In this document: positions 22,258 to 30,199 of the stretch, piece after piece
Position numbering within the stretch: the first letter of the stretch is position 1
Layout: every line of letters begins with the position of its first letter
Source: Bradyrhizobium sp. BR 10289
GTDB lineage: Bacteria > Pseudomonadota > Alphaproteobacteria > Rhizobiales > Xanthobacteraceae
NCBI RefSeq assembly: GCF_019455385.1
Contig: NZ_JACOFR010000001.1
Location: 62,001 to 126,000 of the forward strand
DNA length: 64,000 nt
Reading direction: 5' to 3'
Notes under the pieces: generated by a model
Told to the model about the DNA's origin: nothing
The model's input: only the letters and a program-made list of their open reading frames with translations
Databases searched by the model: none
Program-made: the position numbers and the translations under genes

Positions 22258-24806
22258 GCGGCACAGCGGGCGCCGGACCGGCCGGACTGAGCGAGGCCGA
22301 GGCGCGGTCGCGGCTGCAAACGGACGGTGCCAACGAATTGCCCCGGCCGGAACGGCGCAGTCCCCTGCGCATCGTGATGGAGGTGTTGCGCGAGCCGATG
22401 CTCCTGCTGCTGCTTTGCGGCGGGCTGGTCTATCTCGTGCTCGGCGATCTCAGGGAAGCGGTGATCCTGCTTGCATTCGGTGCGATGTCCATCGTGATCA
22501 CGGTGGTGCAGGAGACCCGGACCGAGCGCGTGCTGGAGGCCTTGCGTGACCTGACCAGCCCGCGCGCGCTGGTGGTGCGGGATGGCGAGCGCCGGCGAAT
22601 TGCTGGCCGGGACGTCGTGCGCGGCGACCTTCTCGTCCTCGGCGAAGGCGATCGGATCGCTGCCGATGCGGCGCTCGTGGAGGCGCGCGACCTGCAGATC
22701 GACGAGTCGCTGCTGACTGGAGAGTCCGTGCCCGTACGCAAGCAGGCGGCCGACACGATCCAAGCGGCCGATCATCGGCCCGGCGGGGAGGACCAGCCTT
22801 TTGTGTATTCCGGCTCGCTCGTCGTCCGTGGCGAGGGGATGGCGCTGGTCGAGGCCACCGGCCCGCGCAGCGAGATCGGGAAGATCGGGCTGTCGCTACG
22901 TGGCTTGCAGGCCGAGCCGCCCCGGCTTCAGCAACAGACCGCAAGATTGGTGCGGCTATGCTTTCTGGGCGGTGCCGCGGTCAGCCTCACCGCCGTTGCG
23001 CTCTACGGCGTCCAGCGCGGGGATTGGCTGCAAGCGATGCTTGCCGGCATCGCCATCGGCATGTCGATGCTTCCGGAAGAGTTTGGCGTCGTGCTCACCG
23101 TCTTCATGGCAATGGGCGCCTGGCGGATCTCGCAGGCCCGCGTCCTGACGCGGCGTGCCGCCGCGATCGAAGTGCTCGGCTCTGCGACCGTCCTGTGCAC
23201 CGACAAGACCGGGACGCTGACGCAGAACCAGATGTCCGTTGCCGAGTTGCGGCTGCTCGACGGGACGCGCATGCGGCCGGAAGCGGGCGGACAAGATCAC
23301 GCAGGAGCCGAATTCCTCGAGTTGGTGCGCTGCGGCGCCCTGGCGAGCTCGCGGGAACCGTTCGACCCGATGGAGAAGGCTCTGCATCTGTTCGCGCGTG
23401 ACGCTGTTCGGGAGTCCGACGCGCTGGATGGCAAGCGGACCCTGGTGCGCACCTACGGTCTGCGTCCCGATCTGCTCGCCATGACGCAGGTGTGGCGGAC
23501 ATCCGGTCGGGCGGAGCTGCTCGTCTATGCCAAGGGCGCGCCCGAGGCGATCGCGCGCCTGTGCCGGCTGAATGACGCCGATCAGGTGTTGGTGCGCGAC
23601 GCGGTCGGCGCGATGGCGAAGGACGGGCTTCGCGTGCTGGGGATGGCAGCCGCCGCTTGCGATGGGCCTTCGCTTCCCCCATCCCAGGACGGGTTTGCGT
23701 TTCGCTTCGTCGGTCTGGTCGGGCTTGCCGATCCGCTGCGGCCGCACGTGCCGGAGGCGGTTCGCGAATGTCGTGCGGCCGGAATCCGCGTCGTCATGAT
23801 CACCGGCGATTATCCTGCGACGGCCGTTGCCATCGCCGGCCAGGCCGGGCTCGACGTCCGCGACGTCATGACTGGCGATGATGTCAGGCTGGCGGACGAT
23901 CCGGAGCTCGCAAAACGCGTCGGGCAGGTGAACGTATTCGCCCGGGTCCTGCCCGAGCAGAAGCTGCGCATCGTCCAGGCGATGAAGCGCAAGGGCGAGA
24001 TCGTGGCGATGACCGGGGACGGCGTCAACGATGCGCCCTCGCTGAAAGCCGCCCACATCGGCATCGCCATGGGCGGGCGCGGGACCGACGTCGCGCGGGA
24101 GGCCTCCTCGATCGTCCTGCTCGACGACGATTTCGCCTCGATCGTGTCGGCCATTCGTCTTGGGCGCCGCATTTACGACAATCTGCGCAAGGCGATGGCC
24201 TTCATCTTCGCCGTTCACGTCCCGATCGCCGGGCTTGCGCTGCTGCCTCTCGTGTTCGGGTTGCCGCTGATCTTCGCGCCGGTGCATATCGCATTTCTGG
24301 AGCTGATCATCGATCCCGTCTGCTCGCTGGTGTTCGAGGCGGAACGGGAAGAGCGCGATGCGATGACGCGTCCACCGCGACGGGCCGATTCCGAATTGTT
24401 CTCGTTCGCGTTGATTGCCTGGAGCGTTCTTCAGGGCGCGCTCGCCTTTGCCCTGAGCGCCGTCATATTCGTCGGCGCGCTTCGCTCCGGCCTTGGTGCG
24501 GACGAGGCAAGGACGCTCGCCTTCGTGACGCTCGTCGTCTGCATTGTCGCGCTGGTTCTGGTCAACCGCTCTTTCAGCGCGTCGTTCGCGTCGGCATTCT
24601 TTCGGCCAAACCCCGCACTGATCTGGATCTTCGCGGTGGTCGCCGGCGTTCTCGGCGCGGCGCTGCTCTGGTCGCCGGCTGCCGACCTGTTTCGCTTCGG
24701 TCCGCTGCATGCGGATGACCTGATGATCTCGCTGGGCGCCGGCTTGCTGGTGCTGGTCGTGCTCGAATTGCTGAAGCCGCTGTGGGCCCGGCGGCTCCGA
24801 TTCTAG
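22254..24806 (+). CDS. Cation-transporting P-type ATPase (P2 class)
   Basis: An 850-residue inner-membrane pump. LLTGESVPV is the dephosphorylation loop, Asp317 in DKTGTLT is phosphorylated, KGAPE marks the nucleotide domain and TGDGVNDAPSLKAAHIG the hinge. The order of domains and the extra C-terminal helices place it in the P2 class (Ca2+/Mg2+-type) rather than the heavy-metal P1B class, and no metal-binding N-terminal domain is present. The helix-4 signature is MLPEEFGVVLT, not the PEGLPAV of calcium pumps, so the ion cannot be named. GTG at 22254 overlaps the upstream small membrane protein gene. An MgtC-like gene converges on its end. Confidence 0.9.
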   Translation: MSGTAGAGPAGLSEAEARSRLQTDGANELPRPERRSPLRIVMEVLREPMLLLLLCGGLVYLVLGDLREAVILLAFGAMSIVITVVQETRTERVLEALRDLTSPRALVVRDGERRRIAGRDVVRGDLLVLGEGDRIAADAALVEARDLQIDESLLTGESVPVRKQAADTIQAADHRPGGEDQPFVYSGSLVVRGEGMALVEATGPRSEIGKIGLSLRGLQAEPPRLQQQTARLVRLCFLGGAAVSLTAVALYGVQRGDWLQAMLAGIAIGMSMLPEEFGVVLTVFMAMGAWRISQARVLTRRAAAIEVLGSATVLCTDKTGTLTQNQMSVAELRLLDGTRMRPEAGGQDHAGAEFLELVRCGALASSREPFDPMEKALHLFARDAVRESDALDGKRTLVRTYGLRPDLLAMTQVWRTSGRAELLVYAKGAPEAIARLCRLNDADQVLVRDAVGAMAKDGLRVLGMAAAACDGPSLPPSQDGFAFRFVGLVGLADPLRPHVPEAVRECRAAGIRVVMITGDYPATAVAIAGQAGLDVRDVMTGDDVRLADDPELAKRVGQVNVFARVLPEQKLRIVQAMKRKGEIVAMTGDGVNDAPSLKAAHIGIAMGGRGTDVAREASSIVLLDDDFASIVSAIRLGRRIYDNLRKAMAFIFAVHVPIAGLALLPLVFGLPLIFAPVHIAFLELIIDPVCSLVFEAEREERDAMTRPPRRADSELFSFALIAWSVLQGALAFALSAVIFVGALRSGLGADEARTLAFVTLVVCIVALVLVNRSFSASFASAFFRPNPALIWIFAVVAGVLGAALLWSPAADLFRFGPLHADDLMISLGAGLLVLVVLELLKPLWARRLRF

Positions 24807-25306
24807 GTCACGTCTGTGGAGTCCGTCGTCGGCGCCGCGGTCGAGGGGTGCGGCTCCTCCTTGCCGCCGAGCATCCGGTGCAGCCGCCGCTCGATGCGTC
24901 GGCCGACCGTAAGCAGGACGAAGGCGAGCGCCAGCGCGACGGCAACGATCTTCCATTGCCCGGCGCCACAGACGATGCCGAGGCATGCGGCGAGGAAGGT
25001 GCAGGCGGCGCTGGTCAGGCCGCGGACGCGAAACCCCGTGCTCTGGTGCACGATGACGCCGGCGCCGAGAAAGCCGATGCCGGTGAGGATGCCCTGGATC
25101 ACCCGGCTCGCGGCATCGACTACCTTGGCGGGCTCGGCGAGCTGCAACGCGAGCAGCACGACGGTCGCGGTGGAGAGACCGACAATGCCGAGTGTTTTCA
25201 GCCCGATTGGCTTGCCATGCAGGTCGCGGTTGAGTCCGACCGCGCCGCCGGCCAGCGTCGCAATGCCGAGGCGCAGCAGGATCTCGGACCAGTCGAGTTC
25301 GGTCAT
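24803..25306 (-). CDS. MgtC/SapB family membrane protein
   Basis: A 167-residue membrane protein. LRLGIATLAGGAVGLNRD and GILTGIGFLGAGVIVH are the family's conserved segments, and there are four or five hydrophobic helices. MgtC proteins affect growth under Mg2+ limitation and inhibit or modulate the F-type ATP synthase in pathogens; short forms like this one lack the C-terminal ACT-like domain. ATG at 25306 overlaps the stop of the AhpD-like gene by four bases. Its stop codon shares a CTAG with the stop of the convergent P-type ATPase. Confidence 0.85.
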   Translation of the reverse strand: MTELDWSEILLRLGIATLAGGAVGLNRDLHGKPIGLKTLGIVGLSTATVVLLALQLAEPAKVVDAASRVIQGILTGIGFLGAGVIVHQSTGFRVRGLTSAACTFLAACLGIVCGAGQWKIVAVALALAFVLLTVGRRIERRLHRMLGGKEEPHPSTAAPTTDSTDVT

Positions 25307-25884
25307 TTCTTCGGAAGACGTCCCATCAGGTAGAACTCGTCGTTCGGCCGCATGCCGGTAAAATTCGCGAGGCGGTTCGACAGCGCGAAAAAGGCGGAGA
25401 TCGCGGCGATGTCCCAGATGTCGTCGTCGCTGAAGCCGTGGGGCGCGAGCGCTACGAAATCGTCGTCCGAGATGCGCTGCGCGTCGGCCGAGACCTTCAT
25501 CGCGAAATCGAGCATCGCCTTCTGCCGCGGCGTGATGTCGGCCTTGCGGTAGTTCACCGCGACCTGGTCGGCAATCAGCGGGTTCTTGGCGCGGATGCGC
25601 AGGATCGCGCCATGGGCGATCACGCAGTATTGGCACTGGTTGGCCGCCGAGGTCGCGACCACGATCATCTCGCGCTCGGCCTTGCTGAGGCCGCCTTCCT
25701 TCTCCATCAGCGCGTCGTGATAGGCGAAGAACGCACGAAACTCGTCCGGGCGGTAGGCCAATGTGAGAAAGACGTTCGGCACGAAGCCGCTTTTCTCCTG
25801 CACCGCGAGGAGGCGGGTGCGGATGTCGTCAGGCAGCGCGTCGAGAGCGGGTGCGGGGAAACGTTGCGATGGAGGAGGAGACAT
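25303..25884 (-). CDS. AhpD-like peroxidase-related protein (carboxymuconolactone decarboxylase fold)
   Basis: A 193-residue protein of the uncharacterised peroxidase-related enzyme family. The CQYCVIAH motif gives the CxxC and downstream histidine of AhpD-type thiol peroxidases, in the sequence ATSAANQCQYC. It probably acts on a peroxide or works as a thiol reductant in the cytoplasm. Its stop overlaps the MgtC start, so the pair is cotranscribed. Confidence 0.85.
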   Translation of the reverse strand: MSPPPSQRFPAPALDALPDDIRTRLLAVQEKSGFVPNVFLTLAYRPDEFRAFFAYHDALMEKEGGLSKAEREMIVVATSAANQCQYCVIAHGAILRIRAKNPLIADQVAVNYRKADITPRQKAMLDFAMKVSADAQRISDDDFVALAPHGFSDDDIWDIAAISAFFALSNRLANFTGMRPNDEFYLMGRLPKK

Positions 25885-25980
25885 GGAGCGATTCCGGCGT
25901 GAGCGTGATCTTCGTCAGACTAGTCGATTGCGACAGTCCACGCAAAAGGCGCCGCCTAGACGTCAGACCGACCGGTAGCG

Positions 25981-27279
25981 TCAGGGGTTGCGGGATTCCG
26001 TTGCCTGTAGACCGGAGAAATAGGCCTGGCTCATGCGATAGATCGCTTCCGGACGTCCCGCCCTGCGGTTGTTCCTTACGCCGCACTCTTCAACGAATCC
26101 ACGCTCTTTCAAGTGCTTCAGCAGACGTCGGGCGCTTCTCGGCGCAAAGCTGTAACCATTGGCGAGCTCGGTCGCGGTGAACCCGCGCGGATCAAGCGTG
26201 CGGAAGACCGTCGCGAGCCTGCGCACAATGACCGGGGAGATGTTCAGCTCCTTGGCCAGGCCCAAATCGGCTTGGCGGTCCTCGCGATTCTGCTCGGGAT
26301 CGATCGTCTCGAAAATGAAAGCGGTGTCGCCCGCCTCGACGAAGCGCTCCGGAAAATGGATGGCGCGCTGCTGGGCTTGCCTCGCCAGCGTCTCGGCCTG
26401 CTCTGCGCTCGTGCCAAATCCCACTCCGAGGGTCATGCGAACGTCACCGCGCGGGCCGCCGGACAGGAGCTCGGGTTTCAGCCGGGTTTCGATCGCGTTC
26501 CGGGTCGCGACCAGGATGCTGCCGTCTTCCACCTCACGGATGATGTGACTGTCCAGCAGCGCCGCCAACTCGCGCGCCGCCTTGGCGACCATCCGCCTCG
26601 GAACGGGTCGGGACGCCGCGCCATCGCGTTGGGAAACGAAACACACCGCCGTCTGGGATGCTTCCGCCTGAGTGAGATCGTGGCGCAGCTTCGCTTTTAG
26701 AAGAGCTTGGCGAATCGATGATCTCGAATGATCGATGCGGATGACGTGAACGTTGGCACGCGAGAGTTGATCGAAAACGCCGCGAATGCAGGTCGCGCAG
26801 CAATCCACAGCTCCCTCGCTGAACATCGACCGATGCGTCGCAACGATCCGGTCAATGTCGATGGTTTTGTCGGGGTCATCGGCCTCGAGCGGGATAATAC
26901 GATAGTCATCACGAAGATCGAGCTCATCGTAGGCCTCTTCGACGTCCGATCTTGTCACCGTGTCGAAACTGAATCTCGGAACGCGGCCGACCTTGTCGCT
27001 CCGCAGTGCGGCGATCGCCAAAGTCCTGAACAGATCTGCGCCGCCATGCGGAATGTAGTCGATCAGATCGTGCGGAAGGTCCGCTGCCAGAGCCATCCGG
27101 TACGGCAAGCGACCGCTGAACAGAATGACGGAACACAGCGAGAGAAGAGGCCGGGCTAGGCGCGGAGCATCTGCTGCATCGCTGTAGCTTCTCGGAATGA
27201 TGCTCGATGCCAAGCCGACAGTGGCCGCCACACGTTCGATTTGCGCCACACTATCCTGGGGGCCAACCACTCCAATCAT
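25981..27279 (-). CDS. Multi-domain transcriptional regulator divergent to the abgA-like gene
   Basis: A 432-residue protein. The N-terminal 130 residues form an alpha/beta sensing domain (MIGVVGPQDSVAQIERVAAT). The middle contains VRMTLGVGFGTSAEQAETLA, which resembles a degenerate nucleotide-cyclase/GGDEF-like fold. The C-terminus has a winged helix (GFTATELANGYSFAPRSARR, then LLKHLKERGFVEECG). I do not know a named member. It is read away from the abgA-like gene, and six copies of a heptamer lie in the 149 bases between them, so it most likely controls that hydrolase-transporter operon and perhaps itself. Confidence 0.75.
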   Translation of the reverse strand: MIGVVGPQDSVAQIERVAATVGLASSIIPRSYSDAADAPRLARPLLSLCSVILFSGRLPYRMALAADLPHDLIDYIPHGGADLFRTLAIAALRSDKVGRVPRFSFDTVTRSDVEEAYDELDLRDDYRIIPLEADDPDKTIDIDRIVATHRSMFSEGAVDCCATCIRGVFDQLSRANVHVIRIDHSRSSIRQALLKAKLRHDLTQAEASQTAVCFVSQRDGAASRPVPRRMVAKAARELAALLDSHIIREVEDGSILVATRNAIETRLKPELLSGGPRGDVRMTLGVGFGTSAEQAETLARQAQQRAIHFPERFVEAGDTAFIFETIDPEQNREDRQADLGLAKELNISPVIVRRLATVFRTLDPRGFTATELANGYSFAPRSARRLLKHLKERGFVEECGVRNNRRAGRPEAIYRMSQAYFSGLQATESRNP

Positions 27280-27325
27280 GATGATGCATCCGTTGTAGGC
27301 AAATCAGCAGAATGTGCAGCTGGGT

Positions 27326-27406
27326 CTGTAATACGTCCATAATGTCCGTAATACGACCGTAATTTAGCTTGACGATGGAGGCGAGTGACCGTAATGGGAC
27401 CGTAAA
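27326..27406 (+). promoter_or_regulatory. Six heptamers (consensus CCGTAAT) in three 11-bp-spaced pairs
   Basis: The copies are CTGTAAT 27326, CCATAAT 27337, CCGTAAT 27346, CCGTAAT 27357, CCGTAAT 27389 and CCGTAAA 27400, all in the same direction. Start-to-start distances are 11, 9, 11, 32 and 11 bases, that is three pairs each one helical turn apart. All are preceded by G-T-C-like or G-A-C-like bases shared among neighbours. They fill the region between the divergent regulator and hydrolase genes and are a likely operator for that regulator. Confidence 0.6.
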
Positions 27407-27428
27407 TATGTTTACTGGGGAAGCATCG

Positions 27429-28748
27429 ATGACCGGTTCTGTCGGAGCGTTTGGCCCTGTCGATGACCAGATCGTGCTGGATCGGCGTGAGCTGCACCGG
27501 ATCGCCGAGCCGGGCTGGTGCGAAATATTCACGGCCAGCAAGATCGTCGGTGCCCTTCATTCGCTCGGCTTCACCGTGCGCAGCGGCTCGGAGGTCATTG
27601 CGGCGGATGGACGGCTCGGCTTGCCGTCGCGCCAGGAACTCGATTTTTTCTTCGATCGCGCGCTGCGGCTCGGCGCGGCCCCCGAAGCCGCCGAGAGGTT
27701 TCGAGATGGGTTTACGGGCGTCGTTGGTCGCCTGAAATGTGCTGCCGGAGGGCCTGTCGTCGCGTTTCGCTTCGATATCGACGCCAACTACGGCGACGAA
27801 CTGCAAAGCGGAGATCATCGACCCGCGCGCGAGGGTTTCGCCTCGAGCCATGCCGGCACGCACCATAATTGCGGACATGACGGGCATACCGCGTTGGGCC
27901 TGAGCCTTGCCCGCTTTTGTGCCGCAACAGCGTGCGACCTGGCGGGGGAGTTGCGTCTGATCTTTCAGCCGGCAGAAGAAGGGTTGCGTGGTGCGAGTGC
28001 CATGGTGGCAGCCGGAGTCCTGGATGACGTCGACTATTTCGTCGGCTGCCACCTCGGAGTCCAGGCCCGTCAGGTCGGCGAAATCGTGTCCGGCTACCGG
28101 GACATCCTTGGAAGCATCAAGATCGACGCCGAGTTTTCGGGGGAAGGCGCGCATGCTGCCATTTCTCCTCATTGCGGAAAGAATGCCCTGATGGCTGCTT
28201 GCGTCGCTGGCCAGAATCTCATGGCCATCCCTCGCCATGGGGCGGGGGATACACGGATCAACGTTGGCCGAATCGTTGGCGGGGAATCCCGAAACACCGT
28301 GCCCAGTAAAGCTCGTGTCGAATTCGAGATCCGCTCGGATACGCCGGAAGCCCTCGAATACCTTCGGAAAGCCGCGGATCGCATTCTTGGTGCGGCCGCT
28401 GACATGCACGGCGTCACGCACCGGGTGAACGTCGTGGGACGGGCAAGCGCGGCGAGCAGCGATCCCGGACTGGCGCAGCTCGTTCGTCGGGCCGCAGAGG
28501 AAATGCCGTCGGTCCACACGATCCGAGATGGCGTCGCATTCAGGGGAAGCGACGATGCAACGGAAATGATGAGGCGCGTTCAGCAGCAAGGCGGCCAAGC
28601 CGTCTACTTCGGAATTGGAACGAGTTTGAACGCTGTCCATCACAACCCCGGTTTTGACTTCGATGAAGCAGCGCTGCCGCTCGGGGCCGAGATCCTTCAG
28701 CGCGTAGCGCTTCGCCTGCTGGCTGAAGGCGCACGCAAAAACCGGTGA
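27429..28748 (+). CDS. AbgA-like M20 amidohydrolase (p-aminobenzoyl-glutamate hydrolase subunit A type)
   Basis: A 439-residue metallopeptidase-family amidohydrolase. It follows E. coli AbgA closely: GFTGVVGRL, AFRFDIDAN, a HRPAREGFASSHAG segment, the metal motif HNCGHDGHTALG and FQPAEEGLRGASAMV. Two divalent metals bound by these His/Glu residues should cleave an amide bond of the p-aminobenzoyl-glutamate type. ATG at 27429 (MTGSVGAF) has GGGG about eight bases upstream. Earlier in-frame starts at 27369 and 27408 would place CCGTAAT operators inside or at the edge of the gene. No abgB is present; an MHS transporter gene follows. Confidence 0.85.
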   Translation: MTGSVGAFGPVDDQIVLDRRELHRIAEPGWCEIFTASKIVGALHSLGFTVRSGSEVIAADGRLGLPSRQELDFFFDRALRLGAAPEAAERFRDGFTGVVGRLKCAAGGPVVAFRFDIDANYGDELQSGDHRPAREGFASSHAGTHHNCGHDGHTALGLSLARFCAATACDLAGELRLIFQPAEEGLRGASAMVAAGVLDDVDYFVGCHLGVQARQVGEIVSGYRDILGSIKIDAEFSGEGAHAAISPHCGKNALMAACVAGQNLMAIPRHGAGDTRINVGRIVGGESRNTVPSKARVEFEIRSDTPEALEYLRKAADRILGAAADMHGVTHRVNVVGRASAASSDPGLAQLVRRAAEEMPSVHTIRDGVAFRGSDDATEMMRRVQQQGGQAVYFGIGTSLNAVHHNPGFDFDEAALPLGAEILQRVALRLLAEGARKNR

Positions 28749-28816
28749 GTTCGAAGCATCAAATTGTCCGTTGCCGATCGGCAGCGAGAGAGATCGATAT
28801 TCACGGGGGAGCTCAA

Positions 28817-30136
28817 ATGCTTGTAGAAACGCGACCGACCAGCCACGACAGCCTGGGCAGGCGAGCCCGGGGCCCGTGGAAAGAGCTGTTTGCGGCGAGT
28901 ATCGGCAATGCTCTGGAGTTCTACGATCTCCTGATCTACGGCTATTTTTCCGTCGTCATCGGCAAGCTGTTTTTTCCGGCGGCGGACAGTGCGACATCGT
29001 TGCTGCTGAGCGTGGGGACCTTTGGAATATCGTATCTGGCCCGCCCGTTCGGCGCGATTGTGCTTGGAGCTTACACAGACCGGGCCGGCCGCAAGGCGTC
29101 TCTCACGCTCTCGATTTCGATCATGATGATCGGCACCGCCATCATCACGTTTGCGCCGACCTATGCCCAGGTCGGCATTGTTTCCCCTCTGATCGTCATC
29201 ACGGCGCGTTTGCTCCAGGGCTTCTCGACCGGGGGAGAGTTTGGCGCCGCGACCGCGTTCATGGTTGAACATTCCTCGCCTGGCCGGCGGGGCTTTTTCG
29301 CGAGCTGGCAGTCATCGACGCAGGGGTTGGCTACAGTCGTTGCCGCGGGCGTCAGCGCCCTGCTGAGCGCCATGCTGACGGAAGGGCAATTGACCGACTG
29401 GGGGTGGCGCCTTGCGTTTGGCTTTGGACTTATGATTGGACCGGTCGGCATGTATATCCGCAACCAGATCGACGAAACGCCGGAGTTTCGTGAAGTCGCC
29501 GCCGCCCGCGAGACGCGAACGCCCTTGCGCGACCTGATTGCCGGCGACAGCTCCGGTCTGCTGCTTGGTATCTGCATCATCGCGGGCATCACCGGCTTCA
29601 ACTACGTTCACAAGCTTTACATGCCGACATATTCCACGACGCAACTTCAGATACCCCAGACGTCCTCGTTCGTCGGTGCGATGATCACGGGTCTTACGCT
29701 GATGATCGCCGCGCCCATCTTCGGCGGGCTGTCGGACAGGTTTGGCCGGGTGCGGATCCTGGCGATCGCGCTCGCAGCCGCCGGCGCGACCTCCTACCCG
29801 CTGTTCTGGGTGCTGAACGCTTTCCCCTCGGCTGGCACTCTTCTTGGCGTTCAAGCCGTGGTCGGGCTCCTGATCGCCGCCTCGCTCGGTCCCGCTCCGG
29901 CGCTTCTATCCGAGATATTCCCCACAAAGATACGGGGGAGCGGATTGGCCGTAAGCTACAATGTTTCTGTCACCCTGTTTGGCGGATTTGCTCCGCTTAT
30001 CGTCACGGCGCTTATTTCGGTCACCGGCAACAAAATGGCGCCGAGCTTTTACGTCATCGCGACCAGCGTGCTCAGCCTGATCGCGATCAGCTGCTTGAGC
30101 CGCCGGCGCCGAAGCGGACGCCACATTGGCAAGTGA
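28817..30136 (+). CDS. MFS transporter of the metabolite:H+ symporter (MHS) family
   Basis: A 439-residue permease with about 12 membrane helices. IGNALEFYDLLIYGYFSVVI at the first helix and the repeated DRAGRKAS and SDRFGRVR loops are typical of MHS carriers such as ProP, ShiA and citrate transporters. It should import an organic acid or zwitterion with protons. ATG at 28817 has GGGGGAG six bases upstream; a GTG overlapping the previous stop has no better support. It follows the AbgA-like gene closely and probably takes up that enzyme's substrate, taking the place of AbgT. Confidence 0.85.
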   Translation: MLVETRPTSHDSLGRRARGPWKELFAASIGNALEFYDLLIYGYFSVVIGKLFFPAADSATSLLLSVGTFGISYLARPFGAIVLGAYTDRAGRKASLTLSISIMMIGTAIITFAPTYAQVGIVSPLIVITARLLQGFSTGGEFGAATAFMVEHSSPGRRGFFASWQSSTQGLATVVAAGVSALLSAMLTEGQLTDWGWRLAFGFGLMIGPVGMYIRNQIDETPEFREVAAARETRTPLRDLIAGDSSGLLLGICIIAGITGFNYVHKLYMPTYSTTQLQIPQTSSFVGAMITGLTLMIAAPIFGGLSDRFGRVRILAIALAAAGATSYPLFWVLNAFPSAGTLLGVQAVVGLLIAASLGPAPALLSEIFPTKIRGSGLAVSYNVSVTLFGGFAPLIVTALISVTGNKMAPSFYVIATSVLSLIAISCLSRRRRSGRHIGK

Positions 30137-30199
30137 CCTCATGCCATCGCCAATGCGTCGCGCGCGATCGCGGCAAAACCCGGTGCGAACGAGAGTCCC

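Noticed and set aside
22959..24986. Long minus-strand frame opposite the P-type ATPase
   Set aside because: The plus-strand ATPase has all catalytic motifs; the opposite frame gives an Arg/His/Gln-rich product without recognisable domains.
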